Below are positions 1 to 6,675 of a stretch of 7,610 bases of DNA, piece by piece; position 1 is the stretch's first letter, and each line of letters starts with the position of its first letter. The stretch lies in assembly GCA_002085285.1 (NCBI GenBank), contig NATK01000139.1, positions 1-7,610 of the forward strand, written 5' to 3'. The position numbers and the translations under genes are program-made. Below the pieces are notes generated by a model, which saw nothing but the letters and a program-made list of their open reading frames with translations, was not told the DNA's origin and searched no databases. Source of the stretch: Candidatus Latescibacteria bacterium 4484_7 (GTDB lineage Bacteria > Krumholzibacteriota > Krumholzibacteriia > Krumholzibacteriales > Krumholzibacteriaceae).

Positions 1-2
1 TG

Positions 3-1040
3 TGGTTGGACGATGGGGACGGCACGTTCGATGCAGCCGTCGACAGCCCGCTTTCGAAGTTGTACTTTACCGGCAGAGAATTCGAAGCCTCCGGATTGTA
101 CAGCATCCTCAATGCACCTCGATGCGTCTTCGTTACGGCCGATATTCGGGAGGATTTCAGCGATGATAAGACTATCAGGTTCGGGGTGCCGATGGGTGGT
201 ATCTCGTACGCTTCGGGCAACGACGGTCCGATAGACAGCGATGTCGTTTCGGATCGTCCGATAACACTGGTAAGGAAAGAGTACCTTTCCATCGAGCCGA
301 TGCCCGTCCCGTCTGACAAAGTTCATCCGGGCGCAGAGAACGTCGAACTGCTCGCATTCTCCCTGGACAACAAAACGCTCTCATCCGTTACGGTCGATTC
401 CTTGAAGGTTCGGGCAAGCGACTCGCTTCTTTCGTGCAGCATGGTGGGCGGGCTCAGACTTTTTCGTGATAACGGAGACGGTATTTTCGATCCTGCTTCG
501 GACGCGGAGCTCGCCTCGGCCCTTTTGACGGATACACTCGTCACCTTCACGGGGCTTTCTGCCAATGTAGCGAGCGGGGACAGGATAAGCTTCTTCGTTT
601 CCGCCGGTATCGATTCGTTCAGAACACCCGACGGGATAAGGCTCGGCGCCTCTGTGGAGAAGGAGTCCGATATATTTCTTTCACCTGTAGCAGCCGCTGA
701 TATGACTGTAAACGGTACGTTCCCCATAGTGAGCGAAGGCGGGTTCACCACGGACGGGATGCTATCGTATCAGGTGAAGGTGTATCCACGGGAAGACAGC
801 ACGATCGTCAATGCAAAGGCTCACATAGAAACGATCGGGTTCGAGGTGCCGTCGAACGGATGCCTCGACGATACCTTAACAGGCATTACGATAGCAAACT
901 ACGGCACCGCCGATCTCAATCATATATCGAGAATGGTTCTATGGAGGGACGATGGAGATACGCTCTTCGAACCCGGCGAGGATGATTCGCTGGGGGTGTT
1001 TTCGAGCACGGACGGCAAGACGTTCGTCTTGAAAGGATAG
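3..1040 (+). CDS. 5'-truncated N-terminal part of a large secreted acidic-loop repeat protein; frame broken at its 3' end
   Basis: The frame is open from the first bases (Trp codon at 3), so the true start and any signal peptide lie upstream. The 345 visible residues are extracytoplasmic-type, rich in beta-strand, Ser, Asp and Gly. They contain three copies of an acidic loop: LDDGDGTFD (residues 2-10), RDNGDGIFDP (about 155-164) and WRDDGDTLFEP (314-324). Copy 1 is followed 72 codons after its Trp by the signature SGNDGPID (residues 71-78). Copy 3 should be followed by the same signature, but the frame stops at TAG 1038-1040 before reaching it; the signature instead opens the next frame as SSNDDGPMD. 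I therefore read this as the front of the 1043-4651 protein, separated by an out-of-frame deletion. I do not recognise a named family. The loops resemble calcium-binding loops, but the match is loose. The role is probably structural or adhesive at the cell surface, by inference. Confidence 0.75.
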   Translation, partial: WLDDGDGTFDAAVDSPLSKLYFTGREFEASGLYSILNAPRCVFVTADIREDFSDDKTIRFGVPMGGISYASGNDGPIDSDVVSDRPITLVRKEYLSIEPMPVPSDKVHPGAENVELLAFSLDNKTLSSVTVDSLKVRASDSLLSCSMVGGLRLFRDNGDGIFDPASDAELASALLTDTLVTFTGLSANVASGDRISFFVSAGIDSFRTPDGIRLGASVEKESDIFLSPVAAADMTVNGTFPIVSEGGFTTDGMLSYQVKVYPREDSTIVNAKAHIETIGFEVPSNGCLDDTLTGITIANYGTADLNHISRMVLWRDDGDTLFEPGEDDSLGVFSSTDGKTFVLKG

Positions 1041-1046
1041 AGGTGA
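1028..1046 (+). other. Deletion/frameshift junction inside repeat copy 3
   Basis: Upstream, the frame reads through GKTFVLKG to a TAG at 1038-1040. In the -1 frame the same bases read ERIEVSSNDDGP, which aligns with GIEVSSGNDGP of the intact copy ending near 2010. The switch must therefore lie close to 1028-1040. The exact breakpoint cannot be placed without an intact homologue. I saw no obvious slippery heptamer or long direct repeat at the point of switch. Confidence 0.65.
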
Positions 1047-4000
1047 GCTCGAACGATGACGGGCCGATGGACGAAGACATAAAACCTCAAGCGAGACTTA
1101 TAATACCTATCCCCGACCGAATAACGTTTTTCACGAGTATTCTCGGGAACAAGCGCGTTCACCCGGGGGATAATAATCTGCTCAACATCGCTATAGGGGC
1201 ATACAACTCGTACAAGACCAAACAGGTAATCAAATCTCTCTCGATCCTGAACATCGGTTCGGCCAGAACGGACGAGATAAATGATGTCGAGGCGTTCGCC
1301 GATTTGAACGAGGATGGTCTTTTCGAACCGAATATGGATTCGCTTCTACAGGTTGCAACTTCCACAGACGCAGGCTATCGGTTCGATGATCTGAACATCG
1401 AACTGAATCCCTACAAGAACACGTTGATCTTCATCGCGTACTCTCTCGATCCGATGATAGTGAGGGATTCGGTCAAGGTCGATTTTCAGGTCTCGGACAA
1501 GTCGTCTGTTGTCTTTGAAGGCACCACTCCCAACGTTCAGGGGGATTTCCCCTTGAACTCCGCAGGTGTCGATATTACAGACGGTATGGTGGCCGCTCAA
1601 CTCACAGCATTTCCAACACCGAAGAAAAGGGTTTCGCCTGAGGATTTGAATGTGCTTTGTTTCGCTTTGAGAGTGCCTTGTGACGGTTCGATCGAAGACG
1701 TTTTGAACGGTATAAGAGTAGTCAACGAGGGAAGCGCTCGGCAGACAGAGGATATAGAATACTTGAGGCTCTGGGAAGAAACGGAAACACCAGAGAGCGG
1801 CTTTGATCCGGGTGAAGACCGGTTCCTCGATTTTCTCGCCTGGAACGGTACGTCATGGGCCAGTGTTTCTCAGCTCAGCGATACGATTCCCTGCAGCGGT
1901 CTGACGCTTTACATGACGGCTGATGTTTCTTCGACCGCAGGTGATGGGAGAACGATAAGGCTTTCCGTGCCTAAAAACGGCATCGAGGTGTCATCTGGTA
2001 ACGACGGCCCGGTAGACAGATCGTTCGATTCTCCTACCTTCGTTGTGATTACCACCGATCCGCTCTTCTCATCGATCGAAGCACCCCGCGAGATCACTGC
2101 AGGGCAGACGTTCAATGTGAAGATGTCTGTGTCCAATGCGGCAGATACAGCTTTGAAGGCTATTGCGCCGGACAGCTTTTCTTACAGCGGATCGGGCGGA
2201 GTGGAGCCTGTAAGCGGTCCCGTTCCGCCGATCATTGACAACCTCAACGGACAAGCGGACAGCGCCTTTACCTGGGAGTTCAGAGCCGTATCGAACGGAG
2301 TGCTCTTGTTCTGCGGGAAGGCGGTAGAGACCGACGGCACCGAATCGAGTTTGATGAGTTGCTCGGATACTGTTTTGATCGATGATGTTCCTGACAATTT
2401 CACTCTCGAACTCAGCGACCTCGCCCCTGTCAGCCTCAACAGAGGTAGGGAGCACGCACTTCTTTTGGAAATGAATATGGACTACCTTCCAACGTCGAGC
2501 AGCGCTGCAAAGGTGGAGCTCGATGCAGTGAAGGTTTCGTTCAAAGACCAATCCGGATTACCATTACCGATCAACGAGGTTGCTTCGGTTGTGCGTCTCG
2601 AGGACGATGAAAAGGTGATCGGCTACGTTCTGTCCACCGGTATCACCAATTCTTCGCTTTTGATCCCGTTGACGGAGCCCCTTCTTTTCTCTCCCAATGA
2701 TTCCGCGCAGGTTAGGTTGTCCGTTGATATTGCTGATACGGCTGCGGCGGACGGCTTCGTCGTTTCAATCGAATCGGCAGCATACATCGAGCTCAGGGAC
2801 CACAACAATTGGAATTCGGTGACCCCCACGGGTCCATCTTTCCCATGGAGCACTAATCCGGTGACAATAAAAGATCCGGCTCAGGAGCTCACGGTAAGCT
2901 TCGGCGATTCTCTGCCTCGATTCGTCAACAAGGGTCAGAAGAAGGTTAAGGCGTTGAGTCTGAAACTTATCAACGAGGGTGGCTCATCCTCTTCTGATAT
3001 AAGTGTATCGCAGTTGCGATTCCATTTATTCTCCTCGACAGGTGATACTCTGGACGCCGGTGAAGTGCTCAGGAGATTCTCCATCACCGGCGAACTGGGA
3101 ACGGAGTATTATTCCACCGAAATATTCAACGGTTCAGACATAACTTGTTCTTTTGTGCCATCTCTGGTAATTTCTCCTCAATCTCCTTTATTACTGCATG
3201 CCTTGGTGGATTGTACGTCCGATCCGAACGTCGAAGGCTTCTCCATAAGGCTGCTAAATACGGATGACATTACGCCGCGGGATGTGAATTCGGGACAAAT
3301 AGTCCCAGTGTTCGCCGATACGTCGTTGGGACAGGATTTTCCATTGGCCACGAAGATTGCGGATTTTCTCGATCCGGTGAGCGAAGTCGACGTGGAAGGC
3401 ATTGAATCTCTGCCCTCGCAGGTGGTTCCCGGAGCGAGCGGTATCGAAGCGCTTTCAATCGTCTTGACGGATCCCGGTTCCAATTCCGAATCGAATGCAC
3501 GCTGCAACGGTTTAGGTATACGCGTTCTCAATGAGAGAGGGGAAGGCGTCGAACCTTTAGGTTTGATAGATGCAGTGAGGATCGTAAACGGATCGAGGGA
3601 GCTCGGATCCATATTCCTCACCGTGCAAAGCGGCCCCGATCTGTATATACCATTCGGTACCCCCTTTATAATTTCGCCGTCGACTACTGATACGTTGAAG
3701 CTGTACGTGGATTTAAGCGCATCCGCTTCACCCCGGTATTTTCAGCTCCATGTCAATTCGAGCGGTCTCTGTATCTACGACGATACGGACGCAAAAAGGA
3801 TCGAAAGCGTGGTTGGCGAGTTCCCCCTTGCGAGCGGGATTGCGCGGATCGTTGAACCCGCAAGCAGCGTATTCTTCAATGCTGTCTCGAAGCTCTCCGG
3901 CAATATCACTGCATCGAGTGAGGTGCCGGTATTCGATATTTCTTTGAGAGTCGATTCGAGTGAGGGCCAATCCGATGCCGTTCTCGAGAGACTTGACTTC

Positions 4001-4651
4001 GAGGTGCTCGATGGCACAGGCAAGGAGATAAACCCATCCGGTGTTGTTTCGAACGTCAGGGTACTGCAAGGTTCCAGGGAACTCGGTGTCGATTGGACCG
4101 CCGCCGCGGGTAGGATCTCGTTGAACCTTGTCGATTCGGTGATCGTGACAGGCGCGGACAACCTGAATCTTACGCTGAAGATAGAGGTTGCCGAAAATCC
4201 GCCGGTGGATCTTTTCCAGATCAGTATCGGTACTCCTTCTGATGTCTCCTGTTTTGATGTGCTGACTCACTCGGCAGTTTCTGTCTTTGCGTCAGCCGGC
4301 GGGAGTTTTCCTTATTATTCAGGCAAGGCGACGATCCTCAAGAGAGATTTGAGGAGTTCTTTTACGAATTATCCCAATCCTTTCAATCCCGGCAAGGGAA
4401 AGACGAACATTACATTCTATCTGCCAGGGGACAGCAGGGTGACACTCAGGGTTTTCACGATAACCGGTATCGGAGTAAAGACGATCATATCGAACGAGTT
4501 TCTCCATGCCGGGCTTCATCAGGATTACCATTGGGACGGCAAGAATGGTAACGGAGTTCGTGTCTTGAACGGCGTTTATTATCTCGTGCTCGATGTTTCG
4601 GCGAGCGGAAAGAAGTATGTACTGAAGAGGAAGGTTGCCGTTGTCAGGTAG
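1043..4651 (+). CDS. Large multi-repeat cell-surface protein with C-terminal NYPNPFNP (T9SS type A/FlgD Ig-like) domain; 3' part of a broken gene
   Basis: 1202 codons from the first GTG. Order: tail of a broken acidic-loop unit (residues 1-35, SSNDDGPMD); a second-type loop unit (DLNEDGLFEP at 87-96); an intact first-type unit (Trp244 to SGNDGPVD near 318-325); an Ig/CARDB-like segment (334-446); four tandem beta-rich units of about 162 residues (444-1094); and a C-terminal domain (about 1103-1202). The last has NYPNPFNPG at 1109-1117, then the usual IxFxLP, VxLxVF, IxG, AGxHxxxWDGKNxxG and LNGVYY pattern, ending in basic KRKVAVVR. This domain is known in FCB-type bacteria as a sorting or anchoring module for secreted proteins. 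The frame has no signal peptide and begins in mid-repeat, so GTG 1043 is unlikely to be the native start. The native product would exceed 1,550 residues. Its stop overlaps the next gene, implying one transcript. Catalytic motifs are absent; a structural or adhesive role is inferred. Confidence 0.8.
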   Translation: MSSNDDGPMDEDIKPQARLIIPIPDRITFFTSILGNKRVHPGDNNLLNIAIGAYNSYKTKQVIKSLSILNIGSARTDEINDVEAFADLNEDGLFEPNMDSLLQVATSTDAGYRFDDLNIELNPYKNTLIFIAYSLDPMIVRDSVKVDFQVSDKSSVVFEGTTPNVQGDFPLNSAGVDITDGMVAAQLTAFPTPKKRVSPEDLNVLCFALRVPCDGSIEDVLNGIRVVNEGSARQTEDIEYLRLWEETETPESGFDPGEDRFLDFLAWNGTSWASVSQLSDTIPCSGLTLYMTADVSSTAGDGRTIRLSVPKNGIEVSSGNDGPVDRSFDSPTFVVITTDPLFSSIEAPREITAGQTFNVKMSVSNAADTALKAIAPDSFSYSGSGGVEPVSGPVPPIIDNLNGQADSAFTWEFRAVSNGVLLFCGKAVETDGTESSLMSCSDTVLIDDVPDNFTLELSDLAPVSLNRGREHALLLEMNMDYLPTSSSAAKVELDAVKVSFKDQSGLPLPINEVASVVRLEDDEKVIGYVLSTGITNSSLLIPLTEPLLFSPNDSAQVRLSVDIADTAAADGFVVSIESAAYIELRDHNNWNSVTPTGPSFPWSTNPVTIKDPAQELTVSFGDSLPRFVNKGQKKVKALSLKLINEGGSSSSDISVSQLRFHLFSSTGDTLDAGEVLRRFSITGELGTEYYSTEIFNGSDITCSFVPSLVISPQSPLLLHALVDCTSDPNVEGFSIRLLNTDDITPRDVNSGQIVPVFADTSLGQDFPLATKIADFLDPVSEVDVEGIESLPSQVVPGASGIEALSIVLTDPGSNSESNARCNGLGIRVLNERGEGVEPLGLIDAVRIVNGSRELGSIFLTVQSGPDLYIPFGTPFIISPSTTDTLKLYVDLSASASPRYFQLHVNSSGLCIYDDTDAKRIESVVGEFPLASGIARIVEPASSVFFNAVSKLSGNITASSEVPVFDISLRVDSSEGQSDAVLERLDFEVLDGTGKEINPSGVVSNVRVLQGSRELGVDWTAAAGRISLNLVDSVIVTGADNLNLTLKIEVAENPPVDLFQISIGTPSDVSCFDVLTHSAVSVFASAGGSFPYYSGKATILKRDLRSSFTNYPNPFNPGKGKTNITFYLPGDSRVTLRVFTITGIGVKTIISNEFLHAGLHQDYHWDGKNGNGVRVLNGVYYLVLDVSASGKKYVLKRKVAVVR
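2042..2380 (+). other. Ig/CARDB-like beta-sandwich segment within the surface protein
   Basis: Residues 334-446 of the 1043-4651 frame differ from the repeats on both sides. They open with IEAPREITAGQTFNVKMSVSN, adapted to the common 'xxPxxVxxGQxFxVxVxVxN' start of CARDB/DUF11-type Ig-like folds, and continue through a TWEFRA strand to GKAVETDGTESS and SDTVLI. The segment separates the acidic-loop region from the tandem 162-residue units and may act as a spacer. The fold assignment comes from strand pattern only. Confidence 0.5.
2372..4324 (+). repeat. Four tandem beta-rich protein repeats of about 162 residues
   Basis: Units run roughly 2372-2860, 2861-3349, 3350-3832 and 3833-4324. Each starts at a [IV]xDP/VEPxS-type turn followed by a long strand pair. 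A mid-unit 'VRxxxGxRELG' block follows (VRIVNGSRELG at 3575, VRVLQGSRELG at 4055, diverged in units 1 and 2), then 'PLLxSPxxxxxLxLxVDxxxxxxxxxFxxxI' and a DD/D-rich end. The 3575 and 4055 blocks lie exactly 480 bases apart. Units 3 and 4 are the most alike. No catalytic residues are evident; I take these as stalk or adhesion modules. Confidence 0.7.
4349..4648 (+). other. C-terminal T9SS type A / FlgD Ig-like sorting-type domain
   Basis: The domain spans the last 100 residues of the large surface protein. NYPNPFNPG is encoded from 4367. It is followed by a TNITFYLP strand, VTLRVFTITG, an AGLHQDYHWDGKNGNG loop, VLNGVYYLVLDV and a basic C-terminal tail. In Bacteroidetes this fold directs export through the type IX system and surface attachment; in other FCB phyla the same domain is common, but its route is less certain. 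The adjacent PorV/PorQ-like gene fits a type IX-like role. Confidence 0.8.
4626..4634 (+). promoter_or_regulatory. Ribosome-binding site deciding the TTG start of the barrel gene
   Basis: The purine run AGAGGAAGG lies inside the last codons of the surface-protein gene. It gives normal spacing to TTG 4641 but only 0-3 bases to TTG 4635. The overlap with the upstream stop suggests translational coupling. Confidence 0.5.
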
Positions 4652-4715
4652 AGCTCTCACAGGTTTACTCGCTGCTCTTGTGTTCGTGGCGGTGGGTTCT
4701 GAACCGGCCGCTGGA
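4641..4715 (+). other. Sec signal peptide of the barrel-TPR protein
   Basis: Residues 1-25 from TTG 4641 show one Arg in the n-region, a hydrophobic core TGLLAALVFVAVG, and a small-residue cleavage site AAG before FDDGG. The next in-frame ATG (about 4749) would remove this peptide, which supports the early TTG start. Confidence 0.75.
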
Positions 4716-6662
4716 TTTGACGATGGCGGTGGTACGGTAAGCCCCTTTATGCTCGGTGCGGGGAGCAAATCTATTGCAATGGGTGGAGCATCGGTCGCAT
4801 ACTGGCGCGATTCGTACGCCGTTCTGTGGAACCCCGCGGGACTCTACTACATAGACAAGGGTGAGGTAAATCTCTTTCACACGTCGTTCTTCGATCAATC
4901 GACAGCGTATTCTTCCGTGATAGTGTCGTATCCGTTCATCGACTTTGGGGTTATTTCAGCTTCAGCCATCCAATTGAGTGTGGGAGGCATCGAGAGAAGG
5001 GACGAGGCGAACATAGTCATACCAGGCGAATTGTCCAACAGGCAGACGCGCTACATCATAAGCTACGCGAACAAGATAATCAGCGGCCTTTCCGCAGGCG
5101 TTTCCCTCAAGATGGATCGCTATGCACAGGGCGAATACCTCGCAAACGGCTTCGGGGTCGATGCCGGCTTGGGTCTTAGAACGTCGGTTCATTCGTCCGT
5201 CGTCGACGAGATGATATTCGGTTTCTCAGTGGAAAACCTGGTCGAGCCCAAGATCAACATCGTATCGGAAGAGGTGGGAGATCCAAGTGGCATAAGGGCA
5301 GGGATGGCAGTCGTCAAATCGATATCGAGCAAGCTCGACGATCGACTGGCCGTTGCATTCGACATAGACAAGTTCAAACTAACCGATCCACACCTGCACC
5401 TTGGAGTGGAATATGCGCTAAAGGGGATATTTTCAGTGCGGGGCGGGTGGAACGGCGGGGTGCCGACATTCGGATGCGGCTTTAGCTTGCGTTATTTCGA
5501 TGTAGGTTATTTCGATGTAGATTACGCATACAGGAGCACCGACCTCGGAGCAAACCACCTTTTCTCTTTCGTATATCGTTTCGGGTCTTCGAGAAAGGAA
5601 AAAATCGATGCGAGGGAGAAGAGAAAAGAGGCACTGCTCGCCAGGGAGCTCGAAGCGAAGATGTCGAGCTATGAGAAATCGTTCATCAAATCTTCTATGG
5701 GCAAGGCGAGAAAGAGCCTCGAAAAAGGTGAATACGACAGGGCTGCGGGCTATTTCAGGAGCGTACTGATGTGGTCGCCCGACAATGTCGAGGCGAAGGA
5801 AGGTCTCAAAACGGCTGAGGCATCACTGCTCGTGATCAAGGGTGATTCTCTGATGAAGACGGGCAAGTACCCCGATGCCCTTTTTGCATACAGAGAAGCA
5901 GAGACGAAGATGAAGTCTCCGGGGATATCGAAGAGAATAGTGGAATGTGAGCGCAAGCTCAGCGAGTCGACCGACCGAAAGAGAATAACGGAAGAGATAT
6001 TCACGCATGCACTTGATCTTTACTCGGAGAAGAAATGGGACGAAGCGCTCAAAGGCTTCGACAAGGTTCTCGAGATGGATCACTCGAACGAATTGGCCGC
6101 CCAGTATAGAGAGAAGACACTCAAGCGCATCGAGGAAGAACATGGCAGGCTCGCAGCCGACATCAAGCAGCTCGTGTCAAAGAACAGGTTCACTCAGGCA
6201 TTGGAACTTCTGAGAAACAGGGCGGAGCGCAACCCGTCGGACACTACTGTGGCTCGTTTGATGAAGTACGTTTCGGCTGAGAAAGCTGCATTCAAACAGA
6301 CAGAAAGTTCGAAGAAGCCCTCGGTCCGGCAGAAGAAGCAGTTGTCCGAAAGTGAAAAGGAATCACTGCGAGCGAATTACGAGAAGGGAATCGAATATTT
6401 CAAGGGGGGCAGCTTCTCCGAGGCGATAAAGATATGGGAGCCTATCTGGCGCAGTTACCCATCCTTCGAACGGGTTTCCGAATATTTGATAAAGGCTTAC
6501 CAGTATCTTGGCATGGAATTCTATACGCAACATAAATACGACCAGGCCTTGAAGACATGGCGGAACATTCTGCGTGTGGATCCTGCGAACGAGAAGGCCT
6601 TGAGATATATCAATAGAACAAAGGAAGAGATTTCCAAGCTCGAAGGGATGACTTCGCTGTAG
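4641..6662 (+). CDS. PorV/PorQ-like outer-membrane barrel fused to a C-terminal TPR domain
   Basis: I choose TTG 4641, giving 673 residues, because an AGAGGA Shine-Dalgarno-like stretch (4626-4631) sits about 9 bases upstream; TTG 4635 is too close to it. It overlaps the preceding stop by 11 bases. Residues 1-25 form a signal peptide (SGR, hydrophobic LLAALVFVAV, cleavage after PAAG). Residues 26 to about 314 are a beta-barrel of the PorV/PorQ (UPF0164-like) family: GSKSIAMGGASVA, a DSYAVLWNPAGL motif, alternating strands, and the closing DYAYRSTDLGANH and FSFVYRFG strands. A basic helical linker (about 316-345) leads to roughly six TPR-like hairpins at about 347-392, 394-440, 450-500, 503-550 (weak), 576-617 and 617-668. 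Known PorV carries type IX substrates at the outer membrane. Here the TPR tail, on the periplasmic side if the barrel has an even strand number, is an added module. Carrier function for the upstream protein is inferred. Confidence 0.85.
   Translation: MSGRALTGLLAALVFVAVGSEPAAGFDDGGGTVSPFMLGAGSKSIAMGGASVAYWRDSYAVLWNPAGLYYIDKGEVNLFHTSFFDQSTAYSSVIVSYPFIDFGVISASAIQLSVGGIERRDEANIVIPGELSNRQTRYIISYANKIISGLSAGVSLKMDRYAQGEYLANGFGVDAGLGLRTSVHSSVVDEMIFGFSVENLVEPKINIVSEEVGDPSGIRAGMAVVKSISSKLDDRLAVAFDIDKFKLTDPHLHLGVEYALKGIFSVRGGWNGGVPTFGCGFSLRYFDVGYFDVDYAYRSTDLGANHLFSFVYRFGSSRKEKIDAREKRKEALLARELEAKMSSYEKSFIKSSMGKARKSLEKGEYDRAAGYFRSVLMWSPDNVEAKEGLKTAEASLLVIKGDSLMKTGKYPDALFAYREAETKMKSPGISKRIVECERKLSESTDRKRITEEIFTHALDLYSEKKWDEALKGFDKVLEMDHSNELAAQYREKTLKRIEEEHGRLAADIKQLVSKNRFTQALELLRNRAERNPSDTTVARLMKYVSAEKAAFKQTESSKKPSVRQKKQLSESEKESLRANYEKGIEYFKGGSFSEAIKIWEPIWRSYPSFERVSEYLIKAYQYLGMEFYTQHKYDQALKTWRNILRVDPANEKALRYINRTKEEISKLEGMTSL
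5491..5520 (+). repeat. Exact 15-base tandem duplication in a barrel strand
   Basis: The 15 bases at 5491-5505 are repeated exactly at 5506-5520. The duplication is in frame and gives YFDVGYFDVDYAY immediately before the family's DYAY signature, lengthening that strand by five residues. Perfect identity suggests a recent event. Confidence 0.85.
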
Positions 6663-6665
6663 GAC

Positions 6666-6669
6666 GGAG
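6666..6669 (+). promoter_or_regulatory. Shine-Dalgarno of the phosphatase gene
   Basis: GGAG lies 6 bases before ATG 6676, within the 13-base gap after the barrel-TPR stop. It fixes the start and supports a shared transcript. Confidence 0.7.
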
Positions 6670-6675
6670 AGACGA

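Larger units (their letters stand above)
3..2030 (+). repeat. Alternating acidic-loop protein repeats (five loops, two types)
   Basis: Five degenerate loop units occur in order. Odd units (Trp at 3, 942, 1772) have a Trp-acidic loop and end in an IRxxVPxxGIxxxSGNDGPxD block, the middle one damaged. Even units (loops near 465-495 and 1298-1330) have DNGDGIFDP or DLNEDGLFEP. They end in a GxFPxxSxGxxxTDGM block (near 715-760 and 1540-1590), after which a new odd unit begins. The period of an odd plus even pair is 313 codons where intact. The similarity is at protein level; the DNA has diverged, so the duplications are old. The DxNxDG spacing of unit four resembles dockerin/EF-hand-like calcium loops, while the other units fit less well. 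Confidence 0.7.
1..4651 (+). pseudogene. Single disrupted gene spanning both frames (or an assembly/sequencing lesion)
   Basis: The two frames (3-1040 and 1043-4651) carry one continuous repeat architecture. The conserved Trp of the first-type repeat sits at 3, 942 and 1772. The first spacing is 939 bases (313 codons); the second is 830, which is not a multiple of three and is 109 short. From Trp to the NDGP signature is 216 bases in copy 1, 228 in copy 5 but only 113 in copy 3. The missing part matches the residues between VSQLSDT and VPKNG in copy 5. Both sides are otherwise free of stops for hundreds of codons, so any true mutation is recent. A one-base frameshift alone cannot explain it, because about 36 codons are also gone. 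Confidence 0.65.

Noticed and set aside
1028..1045. Programmed -1 ribosomal frameshift joining the two frames
   Set aside because: The bases around the switch (TTG AAA GGA TAG) do not form a proper slippery heptamer, and about 36 codons of the repeat are absent as well. Frameshifting alone cannot account for this.
1043..1150. An independent gene start at GTG 1043
   Set aside because: The first residues are the tail of a repeat signature (SSNDDGPMD), there is no signal peptide on what must be an exported protein, and the missing front of the repeat is found just upstream in another frame.
3728..4270. 180-codon minus-strand open frame, with other minus frames such as 2069-2551
   Set aside because: They are opposite the tandem-repeat surface protein and give low-complexity, Arg/His-rich translations typical of antisense shadows.
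4635..4640. TTG 4635 as start of the barrel gene
   Set aside because: It is in frame but abuts the purine-rich ribosome site (0-3 bases of spacing); TTG 4641 has normal spacing and keeps the signal peptide. The difference is only two residues.
1..4651. DNA-level satellite or CRISPR-like array from the repeated blocks
   Set aside because: The repeats are only visible in protein; the DNA copies are strongly diverged and long (about 485 or 939 bases), unlike short spaced CRISPR repeats.
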